DNA from: Azospirillum sp. TSO22-1 | Lineage (GTDB): Bacteria > Pseudomonadota > Alphaproteobacteria > Azospirillales > Azospirillaceae | Direction: 5' to 3' | NCBI RefSeq assembly: GCF_003116015.1 | Contig: NZ_LGQZ01000041.1 | Location: 1 to 51,811, forward strand | Length of the DNA stretch: 51,811 nt | Part shown: positions 7,893 through 15,966 of the stretch, in pieces | How positions within the stretch are numbered: position 1 is the first letter of the stretch | Layout: each line of letters opens with the position of its first letter | Position numbers and translations under genes: made by a program | Notes under the pieces: generated by a model | Told to the model about the DNA's origin: nothing | Database searches by the model: none | Seen by the model: the letters and a program-made list of their open reading frames with translations, nothing else

Positions 7893-8984
7893 TCAGCGCG
7901 GACGGATCTCCGGGCGCAGCTCGGTGCCGGCGCGGCGCTTCGCGTCGATCTCGCGGGCGGCGGACTCCAGGGCGACGAAGCGGGCGGGGTTGGTCGGGTG
8001 GCTGGTGGACATGGTGATGGTGCGCGGGTTGACCGCCGCCAGGCGGCGCCAGACGCCGGCCGCCGCCGCCACGTCGACGCCGGCGCGCGCCGCGTAGTAG
8101 GCGCCGACGTAGTCGGCCTCCGCCTCGAAGTCGCGGCCGTAGGCGCCGCGCGCCACGTCGGCCCAGTAGCCGCCGAGATGCTCCGCCCCGGTGAGCAGGT
8201 CGAGGACGGCGCCGACCGTCGAGCCGGCACGCGCGTTCTCCTCGCGCTTGTCCATGTGCTCCATGGCGTTGTGGCCCAGCTCGTGGCCGAAGATCAGCCC
8301 CAGCTCGTCGTCGCCGGCGAAGTCGATCATGCCGGTGGTGAAGCGCACCGAGCGGCCGTCGGCGAAGGCGTTGACCACGCTTGCGCGCTCCAGCAGCACG
8401 TCGTAGTCGCACCGCGGCGTGGGCGTCAGCCGAAGCTCCAGCGGTTTGCCGGCCCGGTTCAGCGACAGCGCGACCGGCCGGCCGCCCTCGGCCGCGCGCT
8501 TCAGCAGCGCCTGGACCTGCGGGAGCGTGTCGCGGCCGGTCGGCATCGGCTCGCCGTCCACCGCCAGCAGCCGGTCGCCGGCGCGTGGCCGGTCCGGCCC
8601 GGCGGGGCCGGTGTCGGCGAGCACCACGACGGCCGGATCGTTCTCGAAGTGGCGCAGGAAGTTGGCGGCGAACGGGCTGTCGGAGCGGTTCATCGGCACC
8701 ACGCCGAGGTCGTGGCGCACCCGCCGGCCGCACAGCGGTGCGTTGGCCTCCAGCACGCGGGCGCCGATGGCGTGCAGGCGTTGCAACTGGGTGATGCCGT
8801 CGGCGCCGCCGGGCGCGGCGGGCGGGGCGAACAGGCCGGCGAGGCCGCGTTCGGCGGCGAGGCGGAACTGCAGGTCGGCCTCGGCGCGCTGGCGGTCCTC
8901 GTTGATCCTCGGCACCTCGGCCACCGGGCGGCTGCACGCCGCCAGGACGGTCAGCGCCGCCAGCACACCCCACCGCATCCGCAT
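7893..8984 (-). CDS. M48-family metallopeptidase lipoprotein with PDZ-like insert
   Basis: This 363-residue protein is a secreted zinc peptidase. A lipoprotein signal ends at LTVLAAC; a PDZ-like segment (about residues 120-190: PRAGDRLLAVDGEPM) precedes the peptidase domain with the zinc motif HELGHN (about 234-239) and the third ligand in FEAEADYVGAYY, the M48 arrangement. A C-terminal MSTSHPTNPARFVAL helix is also typical (SxHP). The start at 8984 is preferred over the ATG at 8999 because GGAGGA lies 8 bases before it. Such proteins are usually involved in envelope quality control. It is divergent from a secreted protein with a TTCCC-N6-GGGAG element in the shared promoter region. Confidence 0.85.
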   Translation of the reverse strand: MRMRWGVLAALTVLAACSRPVAEVPRINEDRQRAEADLQFRLAAERGLAGLFAPPAAPGGADGITQLQRLHAIGARVLEANAPLCGRRVRHDLGVVPMNRSDSPFAANFLRHFENDPAVVVLADTGPAGPDRPRAGDRLLAVDGEPMPTGRDTLPQVQALLKRAAEGGRPVALSLNRAGKPLELRLTPTPRCDYDVLLERASVVNAFADGRSVRFTTGMIDFAGDDELGLIFGHELGHNAMEHMDKREENARAGSTVGAVLDLLTGAEHLGGYWADVARGAYGRDFEAEADYVGAYYAARAGVDVAAAAGVWRRLAAVNPRTITMSTSHPTNPARFVALESAAREIDAKRRAGTELRPEIRPR

Positions 8985-9052
8985 CGGCTTCCTCCACATC
9001 CAGGCCGCCGCGCGGCCGCAAGAAGCGTGCCGGGCGCCGGCTTTGTCACGTG

Positions 9053-9068
9053 TTCCCCGGCGGGGGAG
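9053..9068. promoter_or_regulatory. TTCCC-N6-GGGAG element between divergent genes
   Basis: This copy lies midway (about 76 bases each way) between the start of the M48 peptidase on the minus strand and the secreted protein on the plus strand. It fits the 5-6-5 pattern with one deviation, but the surrounding GC-rich run makes chance occurrence more likely than for the other copies. Confidence 0.35.
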
Positions 9069-9136
9069 GGACTATGCTGTTGCGAGGTCCGGATGGCCTG
9101 GGTAGAAGCGGAACGGTCTGTCGCGGAGCGGTGGTG

Positions 9137-9622
9137 GTGAGAAGACGCGCGTCCTTCCTGGCGGTCCTGGCGACGGTGCCGGCCCTGCTGTGCGCCGCCC
9201 CGGCGCGGGCGGGCAACGCGGACGACGCCGCGGCCCTGTGGGACTGGGTCGCCCGCACCATCGCCGTGGTGGCGCGCTGCGCCGACCACGACGCCGAGCG
9301 GCGCGAGGAGCACCTCGACATCCTGGAGCAGTACTTCGATGACGTGAAGGACGCCCAGGCCAAGATCGAGGCGGTGCTGGCGCAGGAGGCCGCGCGCGCC
9401 GGCTCCCGCAACCCGGCGCGCGACACCGCGCGGCGCATGGACGAGGTGCTGGTCAGGGCGCGTGCCGCCCTGGACGAGCAGAACCAGGGCCACGACATCC
9501 GCTTCGTCAAGAACGTCTGCAAGGGCCTGCCCACCGAGTACCGCGCCGGCAAGGCGCAGTTCGCCCCGCTGGCTGAACGGTTTCCTGGGGAGAGCCGGGC
9601 GATCGGGATCGCGGCGCGCTAG
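9137..9622 (+). CDS. Secreted protein of unknown function
   Basis: I do not recognise the family. From the GTG at 9137 the 161-residue product starts with a clear signal peptide (MRRRASFLAVLA...APARA) and continues as a mostly helical acidic/basic protein (WDWVARTIAVVARCADHD, EEHLDILEQYFDDVKDAQAKIEAV) with two Cys (near residues 50 and 136) that could form a disulfide in the periplasm. GGAG at 9125-9128 sits at the right distance; an ATG at 9074 would place the signal peptide too far inside. Its last 4 bases overlap the end of the convergent hybrid kinase gene. Confidence 0.7.
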   Translation: MRRRASFLAVLATVPALLCAAPARAGNADDAAALWDWVARTIAVVARCADHDAERREEHLDILEQYFDDVKDAQAKIEAVLAQEAARAGSRNPARDTARRMDEVLVRARAALDEQNQGHDIRFVKNVCKGLPTEYRAGKAQFAPLAERFPGESRAIGIAAR

Positions 9623-12600
9623 ATGATCGGGATCGGCACCCGGTCCCGGTAGGCCTGCAGCGCCGCCAGCCCTTCCTGCGCCGCCGCCTCGACGAGGGCA
9701 TGCAGGGCGCGCACGGCGGCGAGGTCGCCTTCGTGCGCGGCGGCGCAGAGCTGGCGGCAGCGCGCCGGCAGCACGCGCAGGCCGACGTTGCCGGCGTAGG
9801 ACACCATCGCGTGCGCCCGGCGGTCGACCGCCGCCAGATCGTCGCCGGCGGCGCGCAGGGCGGCCAGCCGCCCGGGCGCCGAGTGCAGGAAATCGTCGAT
9901 CAGTTCGGCGCAGGAGCCGTTGCTGAGCGATTCCCGCAGCTCATCCAGGATGAACTCGTCCAGCACCGGCAGGTCGGCCTCGTCGGGGTCGAGGGCGTAG
10001 GCCATGCGGGCGGCGGCGTTCTGCACGGCGGCCAGCAGGGCGGCGCGCTCGATGGGCTTCAGCACGTGGCCGTCCATCCCGGCGTCGCGGCACTCCTCGA
10101 TCTGGCGGGGCAGGGCGCCGGCGGTCAGCGCCAGGATCGGCAGCCGCCCGACCGGCGGCGGCAGGGCACGGATGGCGCGCGCCGCCGCCAGACCGTCCAT
10201 CACCGGCATCTGCACGTCCATCAGCACGAGGTCGTAGCGGGCATGCTGCACGGCGTCCAGCGCCTCGGCGCCGGTCTCCACGGCGTCCACCACGTGCCCG
10301 GCGAGGCGCAGGATGGCCGAGGCCACGGTGCGGTTGCTGTCGAGGTCGTCGGCCACCAGGATGCGCAGCGGGTGCGGTGCGGCGGCCGGTGCCGGCTGCG
10401 GCGCGCATGGCGCGGTGTGGGGCGCGGCGGCGAGCAGCGCGTCGATCTTCGCCTTCAGCTCCAGCGCCGCGAACGGCTTGGGCAGCATTTCGTAGACCGG
10501 CCGCGCGTCGTCGCCGTTGGCCACCGCGTGCGTCGCGAAGCCGGAGGTGACGATGATGCCCGTCGCCGGCCACAGACGCTTCACCTGCTGCGCCAGCTCG
10601 ATCCCGCTCATGCCCGGCGGCATGATGACGTCGGTGACCAGCAGGTCGATCGCCTCGCCGCCGTTCAGCACCGCCAGCGCCTCGTTGGCGTTGCCGGCCT
10701 GCAGCACGCGGTGGCCGTAGCCCTCCAGCACCAGCACGGTGGCCTGGCGCAGCAGCGCGTCGTCGTCCACCACCAGGATGCTGGCGACGCCCGGCGCCTG
10801 CGCGGCGGCGGCGCACGGGGCGGGCAGGCGGACCAGCCGTTCCGCCGGGAGGCGCGCGGTGATGGTCGAGCCCTGGCCGACACGGCTGCTCAGCGTCAGC
10901 GTGCCGCCGTGCAGTTCCACCAGGTGCCGGGTCAGCGGCAGGCCGAGGCCGGTGCCGGTGAGCTGGCGGTTGGCGGTGTTCTCCACCTGCTCGAACGCCT
11001 GGAGGACGCGCGGCATGTCCTTCTCGTCGATGCCGATGCCGGTGTCGGAGACGGTGACCGCCGGCGCCCCGTCCTGGAGATCCACCGTCACCGTGACCCG
11101 CCCGCCCGAGGGGGTGTACTTCACCGCGTTGGCCAGCAGGTTCAGCAGGATCTGCCGGATGCGCTTCTCGTCGGCGCGGATGAACTGCGCCTCGGGTGCC
11201 ACGCTGGCGCCGAGCGCGACGCCGGAGCGTTCGGCGCGCGCGGTGATCATGCGGGTGCAGAAGCGCACGGCGGCCGACAGGTCCACCGTGTCCTCGTCCA
11301 GGCGCAGGCGGCCGGCCTCGGCCTTGGCGTGGTCGAGGATCTCGTTGATCAGGCCCAGCAGGTGCTGGCCGCTGTCGCGGATGTCGGAGCCGAACTGCAC
11401 GTACTGCCGGTCGCCGGCCGGGCCGAACGCCTCGCGCGCGATCAGGTCGGCGAAGCCGATGATGGCGTTCAAGGGCGTGCGCAGCTCATGGCTGAGGCCG
11501 GCGAGGAAGTTGCTCTTGGACTGGTTGGCGCGCTCCGCGGTGCGGCGGGCCTCCTCCAGGTCCTCCTCCATGCGCCGACGGTCGGAGATGTCGCGGATGA
11601 CGAAGACGAACTCCTCCGCCTCGCCGGTGCGCGGGTCGGTGAGCAGGCGGGCCGACGCCTCCGTCCACACCCAACTGCCGTCGCGGTGCTGCATGCGGAA
11701 GCTGCCGGTGCCGCGTGGGCTGCCGGGCGTCAGCCGGGTGAACAGGGCGCCGGCCGTGTCCCGGTCGTCGGGGTGGACGTGCGCCGTGAAGCTCTGGCCA
11801 GTCAGCTCTCCCGGCCGGTAGCCGAACAGGTCGTGCACCGCCCCGGAGCAATAGGTGCGCACCCCGTCCAGCGACACCCGCACGATCACGTCGGAGACGT
11901 TCTCGGCCAGCAGGCGGTAGCGCGCCTCGCTCTCGCGCAGCGCCGCGTCGGACTCGACCCGCTCGGAGATGTCGCGGATCACCATGACGTAGGCCGGCGC
12001 CTTGCCGGCGGTGCGGCCGGCGAAGGCGCTCACCCCCACCTCGACCCACACCCAGCGCCCGTCGGCGTGGCGGATGCGGCCGGTGAAACGCGATTCCGGC
12101 GCGGGCGGGGTGTGCCCGCCGCCGGGCAGCGCCCCGGCGGCCAGCCGGTCGGCCGGGTGCAGCAGGTCGATGAAGCGCTGGCCGATCAGGTCGGACGGCG
12201 CGCAGCCCACGATCTCGCGCACGGCGCCGGAGGCGAAGGTCAGCACGCCGTCCGGCCCGACCTTGCCGATCACGTCGGACACGGCGTCGGCGATCAGGCG
12301 GTAGCGGGCCTCGTTGTCACGCAGGGCGCGCTCGCTCTCGACGCGGCGGCGCTCGCGCAGCAGCAGCGTGCCGAGAAACGCGGTGCCGAGCGTCGAGATG
12401 GTGATCAGCATCGCGCTGTCGTCGCGCAGCCGCGCACCGCGCAGGTCCGCCGGCAGCAGGAACGCACAGGCCACGTAGGCGAGGCCGGTGCACAGGCCGA
12501 GCAGCACCATGTGCCGGCTGCCCAGCCGCACCCGGCGGGCCGCGGCGATGCGGGCGAAGCCGACGCCGATCAGCGCGGACGACACGATGGTGCCCAGGCC

Positions 12601-12933
12601 GGCGTACATCCCGGCGCCGCCGAGCCACACCCGGTAGGCGGCGGCCATCGCGGCGGCCAGGGCGGCGGCGACCGGCCCGCAGATCGGGCCGGCGAGCCCC
12701 AGCATCACCGAGCGCGCGTCGATGATGACGCCCGCCGCCACCGGAACCGGCTGCACCATCGAGATCAGCGTGCCGGCGCCGAACAGCGCGCCGCACACCA
12801 GCGGCCACAGCCGGGGGCGGCTGGCGAGCCGGTGCTCCAGGTCGCCGTAGAGGATGGCGACGAGCGCAAGCAGGCCGACTCCCTTCAGGAGCTCGACCAG
12901 CGCTTCCGCCCAAGACAACATCCCCAATTGCAT
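9619..12933 (-). CDS. Hybrid histidine kinase: membrane sensor-PAS-PAS-HisKA-HATPase-REC-REC-Hpt
   Basis: The 1104-residue protein has six or so N-terminal membrane segments (residues 1-200, of the 5TMR-LYT type), two PAS domains each ending in a PAC-like VIRDIS motif (about 205-330 and 335-455), a HisKA dimerisation helix with the phosphoacceptor in SHELRTPLNAIIGF (about 485-500), a HATPase with N and G boxes (NLLANAVKYT, DTGIGI, GTGLGLPL), two receiver domains (LLVTDVIMPPGMSG and LVLMDVQMPVMDG) and a C-terminal Hpt domain with candidate His1041 (RRAHAMVSYAGN). The Hpt core replaces the usual LKG after His with MVS, which may weaken phosphotransfer. The tandem REC-Hpt arrangement suggests a phosphorelay; no cognate regulator is adjacent. 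Confidence 0.93.
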   Translation of the reverse strand: MQLGMLSWAEALVELLKGVGLLALVAILYGDLEHRLASRPRLWPLVCGALFGAGTLISMVQPVPVAAGVIIDARSVMLGLAGPICGPVAAALAAAMAAAYRVWLGGAGMYAGLGTIVSSALIGVGFARIAAARRVRLGSRHMVLLGLCTGLAYVACAFLLPADLRGARLRDDSAMLITISTLGTAFLGTLLLRERRRVESERALRDNEARYRLIADAVSDVIGKVGPDGVLTFASGAVREIVGCAPSDLIGQRFIDLLHPADRLAAGALPGGGHTPPAPESRFTGRIRHADGRWVWVEVGVSAFAGRTAGKAPAYVMVIRDISERVESDAALRESEARYRLLAENVSDVIVRVSLDGVRTYCSGAVHDLFGYRPGELTGQSFTAHVHPDDRDTAGALFTRLTPGSPRGTGSFRMQHRDGSWVWTEASARLLTDPRTGEAEEFVFVIRDISDRRRMEEDLEEARRTAERANQSKSNFLAGLSHELRTPLNAIIGFADLIAREAFGPAGDRQYVQFGSDIRDSGQHLLGLINEILDHAKAEAGRLRLDEDTVDLSAAVRFCTRMITARAERSGVALGASVAPEAQFIRADEKRIRQILLNLLANAVKYTPSGGRVTVTVDLQDGAPAVTVSDTGIGIDEKDMPRVLQAFEQVENTANRQLTGTGLGLPLTRHLVELHGGTLTLSSRVGQGSTITARLPAERLVRLPAPCAAAAQAPGVASILVVDDDALLRQATVLVLEGYGHRVLQAGNANEALAVLNGGEAIDLLVTDVIMPPGMSGIELAQQVKRLWPATGIIVTSGFATHAVANGDDARPVYEMLPKPFAALELKAKIDALLAAAPHTAPCAPQPAPAAAPHPLRILVADDLDSNRTVASAILRLAGHVVDAVETGAEALDAVQHARYDLVLMDVQMPVMDGLAAARAIRALPPPVGRLPILALTAGALPRQIEECRDAGMDGHVLKPIERAALLAAVQNAAARMAYALDPDEADLPVLDEFILDELRESLSNGSCAELIDDFLHSAPGRLAALRAAGDDLAAVDRRAHAMVSYAGNVGLRVLPARCRQLCAAAHEGDLAAVRALHALVEAAAQEGLAALQAYRDRVPIPII

Positions 12934-13061
12934 CGCCGACGCTTTCCTTCACGCCGCAAGGCGCCGCTACGGTAGCCAATGGTCTCCACACGCCACGGAA
13001 TGGACATTATACCAAAGGCTTGGTGGTTAAGTTTCTGTCAAACCACGTCCGTATGGACGCT

Positions 13062-13256
13062 TCATAAGGCCGATTTATTCGGCGATCCGAGATCGGGCTC
13101 CGTCCGGCGCCAAGGCGGTGCCGCCACCATCCAGCGCCGGACGCGTTCGACGGCCGCCGCAAGCAGCCATCCCAGGAGCGCCGCGACGCCCCGGACCAGC
13201 TTTTGACATTGGTCAAGCGGCAGGCGGTGCGCCGCAGAACGCTCGTCCCGTTTCAT
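13062..13256 (-). CDS. Possible small membrane protein (weak)
   Basis: A 64-codon frame begins MKRDERSAAHRLPLDQCQK and contains a hydrophobic stretch (LVRGVAALLGWLLAAAV) flanked by basic residues, which could be one membrane helix. Against it, the frame overlaps the FNR-type palindrome, has no clear ribosome binding site, and resembles no family I know. Treat as a candidate only. Confidence 0.25.
   Translation of the reverse strand: MKRDERSAAHRLPLDQCQKLVRGVAALLGWLLAAAVERVRRWMVAAPPWRRTEPDLGSPNKSAL
13203..13216. promoter_or_regulatory. FNR/FixK-type box TTGAC-N4-GTCAA
   Basis: A perfect 14-bp palindrome matches the consensus bound by FNR, FixK and DNR-type regulators. It lies 158 bases upstream of the small lipoprotein and 270 bases upstream of the hybrid kinase. 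A Crp/Fnr protein with the FNR-class recognition residues Glu-x-x-Ser-Arg is encoded 1.4 kb away. Confidence 0.6.
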
Positions 13257-13373
13257 GACGAGGCAGCAACAGAAATCGATCCCGTGTGTCGTCATCGAGA
13301 TCAATGCGTGGTTCTCTTCTCTTTCGAGGTATGGCACTGTTGATACCGGGCGGTGTATCTTCGGGCGGTCAAA

Positions 13374-13649
13374 ATGAAGCGGGTGCTTTTCGGCGCCGCG
13401 TTGCTGCTGGGCGGCTGCAGCGCGCACGACGGGGCCTCTCTCAACGAGCGGCTCTACGAGTTCGCCAACGCCGGCATGGTGCGGGTGGGCGACCATGGCG
13501 CGCTGAACGCGTCGCAGGTCCATTCCCCGCGCGAGTGCGCCGCGCTGACGCGGCCGGGCGCCCAGATGACGCAGACCAGCTACGAAGCGCTGCGCGCGCT
13601 GTGCATCAAGGACGACGCCTTCAGCGCCGAGGTCTCGGCCCTCAACTGA
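13374..13649 (+). CDS. Small lipoprotein of unknown function
   Basis: The 91-residue product has a compact lipoprotein signal (MKRVLFGAALLLGGC, lipobox LLGGC at residue 15) and two later Cys residues that may pair in the periplasm (PRECAAL and RALCIKD). No known domain is recognised. The ATG at 13374 is preferred to one seven codons earlier because the signal sequence begins there. Confidence 0.7.
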   Translation: MKRVLFGAALLLGGCSAHDGASLNERLYEFANAGMVRVGDHGALNASQVHSPRECAALTRPGAQMTQTSYEALRALCIKDDAFSAEVSALN

Positions 13650-13812
13650 GGTTCAGGGGCATCGGCGGCCTCCTGCCGGCGATGCCGGTCGATGGGGTTC
13701 CCACGGCGCAGGTGCGGGCGGCGGCGCGCCGTGCCATCGAGCAGACTCTCCATCGGAAATACTGCCAGTCGCTGTTCTCCCTGTCGGCGGCACGCTGAGG
13801 GGGGCGGGCGGA

Positions 13813-13986
13813 TCAGGCCAGGGCGCGGGCCTCATCCAGGTGGCGGCGCGCGAGCGCCAGCGTCTGGCGGTTGCTGTCCAGCCGTTCGCGCAGCGTCCCG
13901 CCGGTCGGGTACAGCCGCACATCGCCAAGCGTCCGTTCGGCCTTGTCGAGGAACGCCATGATGGTGAAGGCGGTGTCGGTGGTCAT
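13813..13986 (-). CDS. Small hypothetical protein, 57 residues
   Basis: A short frame on the minus strand starts MTTDTAFTIMAFLDKAERT and ends in a helical segment (NRQTLALARRHLDEARALA). It has AGAAGGAC as a good ribosome binding site about 7 bases before the ATG, and amphipathic helix-like composition unlike the Arg/Pro-rich shadows around it. No family is recognised. It is divergent from the 14252 gene and shares with it a promoter region containing a CTCCC-N6-GGGAA palindrome. Confidence 0.55.
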   Translation of the reverse strand: MTTDTAFTIMAFLDKAERTLGDVRLYPTGGTLRERLDSNRQTLALARRHLDEARALA

Positions 13987-14115
13987 CGGCTGTCCTTCTT
14001 CTTCGCGGGCTGCGGGCGTCGGGCGACGTGGGAGGGCGCATCCCCCTAAGCAACCGCCGTGCCGCAGCGCGAAAGACGGCGGATCAACGGGAATCCCCTA
14101 TCTGAAAAGGGCCAT

Positions 14116-14133
14116 TCTCCCATCCGAGGGAAC
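14116..14133. promoter_or_regulatory. Palindrome TCTCCC-N6-GGGAAC
   Basis: The core CTCCC-N6-GGGAA is identical to the second copy before the polyferredoxin gene. It lies between two divergent small genes, about 120 bases before the 14252 start and 130 bases before the 13986 start, and upstream of the run that ends in the Crp/Fnr regulator. Confidence 0.5.
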
Positions 14134-14251
14134 GTCCGTGTCAAAAGCGGGAGCGAACGGAGGCCGCGCGGCGCGACTCCGGCGGGCGGCGGATGTGGCA
14201 CGCGCCATGCACTGCTCCCCGCGACACACCGCACCACGACATGAGGTCGCC

Positions 14252-14422
14252 ATGCGCGACGACTATGAATTCCTCCTGGCCCTGAGCAACGAGGCCGACG
14301 AGGAGGTCCGCTCCCAGATCCGCCTGATCTGCGAGAAGCCGATGATTGCCGCCCCGGCCAAGCCGCCGCGCCACGGCGCCTTGCCCCGCCGCCCCGAAAC
14401 CAGCCGGCACGACGCCCGCTAA
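14252..14422 (+). CDS. Small hypothetical protein, 56 residues
   Basis: The product starts MRDDYEFLLALSNEADEEV, an acidic helical segment, then QIRLICEKP and a basic Pro/Arg-rich tail. The GAGGT before the ATG fits a ribosome binding site. No family is recognised. It is followed within 15 bases by another small gene and then by the Crp/Fnr gene, all on the same strand, so they are probably co-transcribed. Confidence 0.55.
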   Translation: MRDDYEFLLALSNEADEEVRSQIRLICEKPMIAAPAKPPRHGALPRRPETSRHDAR

Positions 14423-14437
14423 CGCACGAGGCCTCCC

Positions 14438-14629
14438 ATGCAAGGCCGCATCGCCATCAGCGCCTACTGCCACGCCCTGATCCTCGGCTTCGCCGACGGC
14501 CGTGCCCGCGACTTCGCCGACAAGGTGTTCCTGGAACTGTTCCCCGACGTCCCCGCCGAGAAGCGCAAGGCCATCCTCGACGCCGAGATCGACGCCGTGG
14601 AATCGCGCGGCATGCCCATCGCCCACTGA
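14438..14629 (+). CDS. Small hypothetical protein, 63 residues
   Basis: The sequence (MQGRIAISAYCHALILGFADG..., ending VESRGMPIAH) has a hydrophobic N-terminal helix and a helical C-terminal half with the phrase FADKVFLELFPDVPAEKRKAI. It has normal coding composition and CGAGG before the ATG. No family is recognised. It lies 21 bases before the Crp/Fnr regulator. Confidence 0.6.
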   Translation: MQGRIAISAYCHALILGFADGRARDFADKVFLELFPDVPAEKRKAILDAEIDAVESRGMPIAH

Positions 14630-14650
14630 TTCCTTCAACCGGACCCCGCC

Positions 14651-15388
14651 ATGAAGAAGATCCGCACCCGCCGCCAGGCCGAAGCCGCCAAGGCGCTGTC
14701 GTCCATCGCCCCCTTCGACCGCCTGTCGCTGCTGCGCTTCTGCGGCGTGACCGAGATGATCGAGGTGCAGAGCCTGCCGCGCGGCACCGTCCTGTTCGCC
14801 CGCGGCTCGGTGCCGGACCAGCTGCTCATCCTGCTCGGCGGCACCGTGTCGCTGGAGGCGGCGGTGCGCGAGGGGCAGCCGACGGTGGTCGAGGTGGTGG
14901 CGCAGCCCGGCCCGCTCAACGCCATCGCCGCGCTGGCCGGCGGGCCGTGCCCGGTGCAGGCGGTCGCCACCCGCCCGGTGCGGGTCGCCACGCTGCCGGT
15001 GGCGGTGGTCCGCTCGCTGACCATGCTGGAGCCGGCCTTCGCCGAGGCGCTGTTCGGCATGATCGCCCAGCAGTACCGCGCCGTGGTCGAGCAGATCGGC
15101 GACCTGAAGGCGATGTCGGCGGCCGAGCGGCTGGGCTCCTACCTGCTCCAGCAGGCCTCCGCGGCGGAGCCGGCCGACGGCGGCGGCGTGCGCATGCGCC
15201 TGCCCATCGCCAAGAACCAGATCGCGCAGAAGATCGGCATGGTGCCGGAGAGCCTGTCGCGCGCCTTCGTCGGCCTGCGCCGGCTGGGCGTCACCACCGC
15301 CGGGCGCGACGTCGCCATCGCCGACGTGGCGCGGCTGCGCGCCTTCTGCGCCAACCGCAACGCCGAACCGGCGCGGGCCGCGTCGTGA
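14651..15388 (+). CDS. Crp/Fnr-family transcription regulator
   Basis: The 245-residue protein has an N-terminal cyclic-nucleotide-binding-like beta barrel (about residues 15-125; LPRGTVLFARGSVPDQLLILLGGTVSLE), a long dimerisation helix (about 125-165) and a C-terminal winged helix with the recognition segment KNQIAQKIGMVPESLSRAF. The residues Glu-x-x-Ser-Arg match the FNR/DNR class that reads TTGA half-sites. It lacks the N-terminal Cys cluster of FNR, so it should not sense oxygen through an Fe-S cluster; a DNR-like heme/NO sensor is possible. Its stop overlaps the GTG of the next gene (GTGA). TTCCC-N6-GGGAA palindromes flank this run of genes. Confidence 0.9.
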   Translation: MKKIRTRRQAEAAKALSSIAPFDRLSLLRFCGVTEMIEVQSLPRGTVLFARGSVPDQLLILLGGTVSLEAAVREGQPTVVEVVAQPGPLNAIAALAGGPCPVQAVATRPVRVATLPVAVVRSLTMLEPAFAEALFGMIAQQYRAVVEQIGDLKAMSAAERLGSYLLQQASAAEPADGGGVRMRLPIAKNQIAQKIGMVPESLSRAFVGLRRLGVTTAGRDVAIADVARLRAFCANRNAEPARAAS

Positions 15389-15783
15389 CCGTCCGGCGCG
15401 GCATGCTGCTGGCGGTGCTCCTGCTGACGCCGGCCGTCGCCGCGGCGGACCCGGCGGACGAGATCCGCGCGCTCGATCCGGCCATGGCCGCTGGGCTGGA
15501 GCGCGTCGCCACCGCCTGCGCCGAGCCCGACGCCGTCGCCGACTGCCAGACGGCGATCCGCGCCTGGTTCGCCACGCACGACGCGCGCAAGACCGGCTGG
15601 CAGCTCGACCGCCTGATCGAGGAGCTGCGCTTCGACATCGAGGTCGCCGCCGTGCTCGGCCGCATGCGGCACGCCGAGGCCGCCGACGCGCTGCAGAGCT
15701 TCCGCACCCGGCACGAGGCGCTGCAGGCCGCCCGCCGCGCCGCCGCGAAGCCCCCGCCCGCGGACAATTCCTCGAACCGGTAA
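15385..15783 (+). CDS. Secreted protein of unknown function
   Basis: This 132-residue protein has an N-terminal signal peptide (MTVRRGMLLAVLLLTPAVAAA) and a helical mature part with two Cys close together (TACAEPDAVADCQ). The GTG start overlaps the TGA of the Crp/Fnr gene by 4 bases (GTGA), which argues for translational coupling; the ATG at 15403 is an alternative. No family is recognised. Being coupled to the regulator, it may act in the same response. Confidence 0.65.
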   Translation: MTVRRGMLLAVLLLTPAVAAADPADEIRALDPAMAAGLERVATACAEPDAVADCQTAIRAWFATHDARKTGWQLDRLIEELRFDIEVAAVLGRMRHAEAADALQSFRTRHEALQAARRAAAKPPPADNSSNR

Positions 15784-15794
15784 TGGTCGCCGCG

Positions 15795-15816
15795 CCATTC
15801 CCGCAAGTGGGAGTGG
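15795..15816. promoter_or_regulatory. Palindrome CCATTCCC-N6-GGGAGTGG
   Basis: The 8-base arms differ at one position only. It lies in the 183-base gap after the 15783 stop and about 160 bases before the solute-binding protein gene, the fifth close match to the element TTCCC-N6-GGGAA in this part of the window. Confidence 0.5.
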
Positions 15817-15966
15817 CGGAACGGCGACGGCAGCGACAATGGCGGTGGTGCACGGCTTTCGGGGCGGCATGCCCATTGCTTTACCACCCGTGACACGCCC
15901 GAGCCCCGCCTGACCCGCGCTCCCGCCGTGCCGCAACCGTGTCACAGCGCACAAGGAACCCATTCC

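Larger units (their letters stand above)
12934..13373. other. Intergenic region with an FNR-type box
   Basis: This 440-base region lies between the divergent hybrid kinase and a small lipoprotein. It is less GC-rich near 13010-13080 and 13300-13370, as expected for promoters. It contains TTGACATTGGTCAA at 13203-13216 and one weak minus-strand ORF (13062-13256). No RNA gene is seen. Confidence 0.6.

Noticed and set aside
9941..10816. Second protein on the minus strand inside the hybrid kinase gene
   Set aside because: It is an out-of-frame shadow made of Arg/Ala/Gly with no domain signature.
13682..13798. 38-codon ORF after the small lipoprotein
   Set aside because: It has a plausible helical end but no ribosome binding site, very short length and no coupling to a neighbour.
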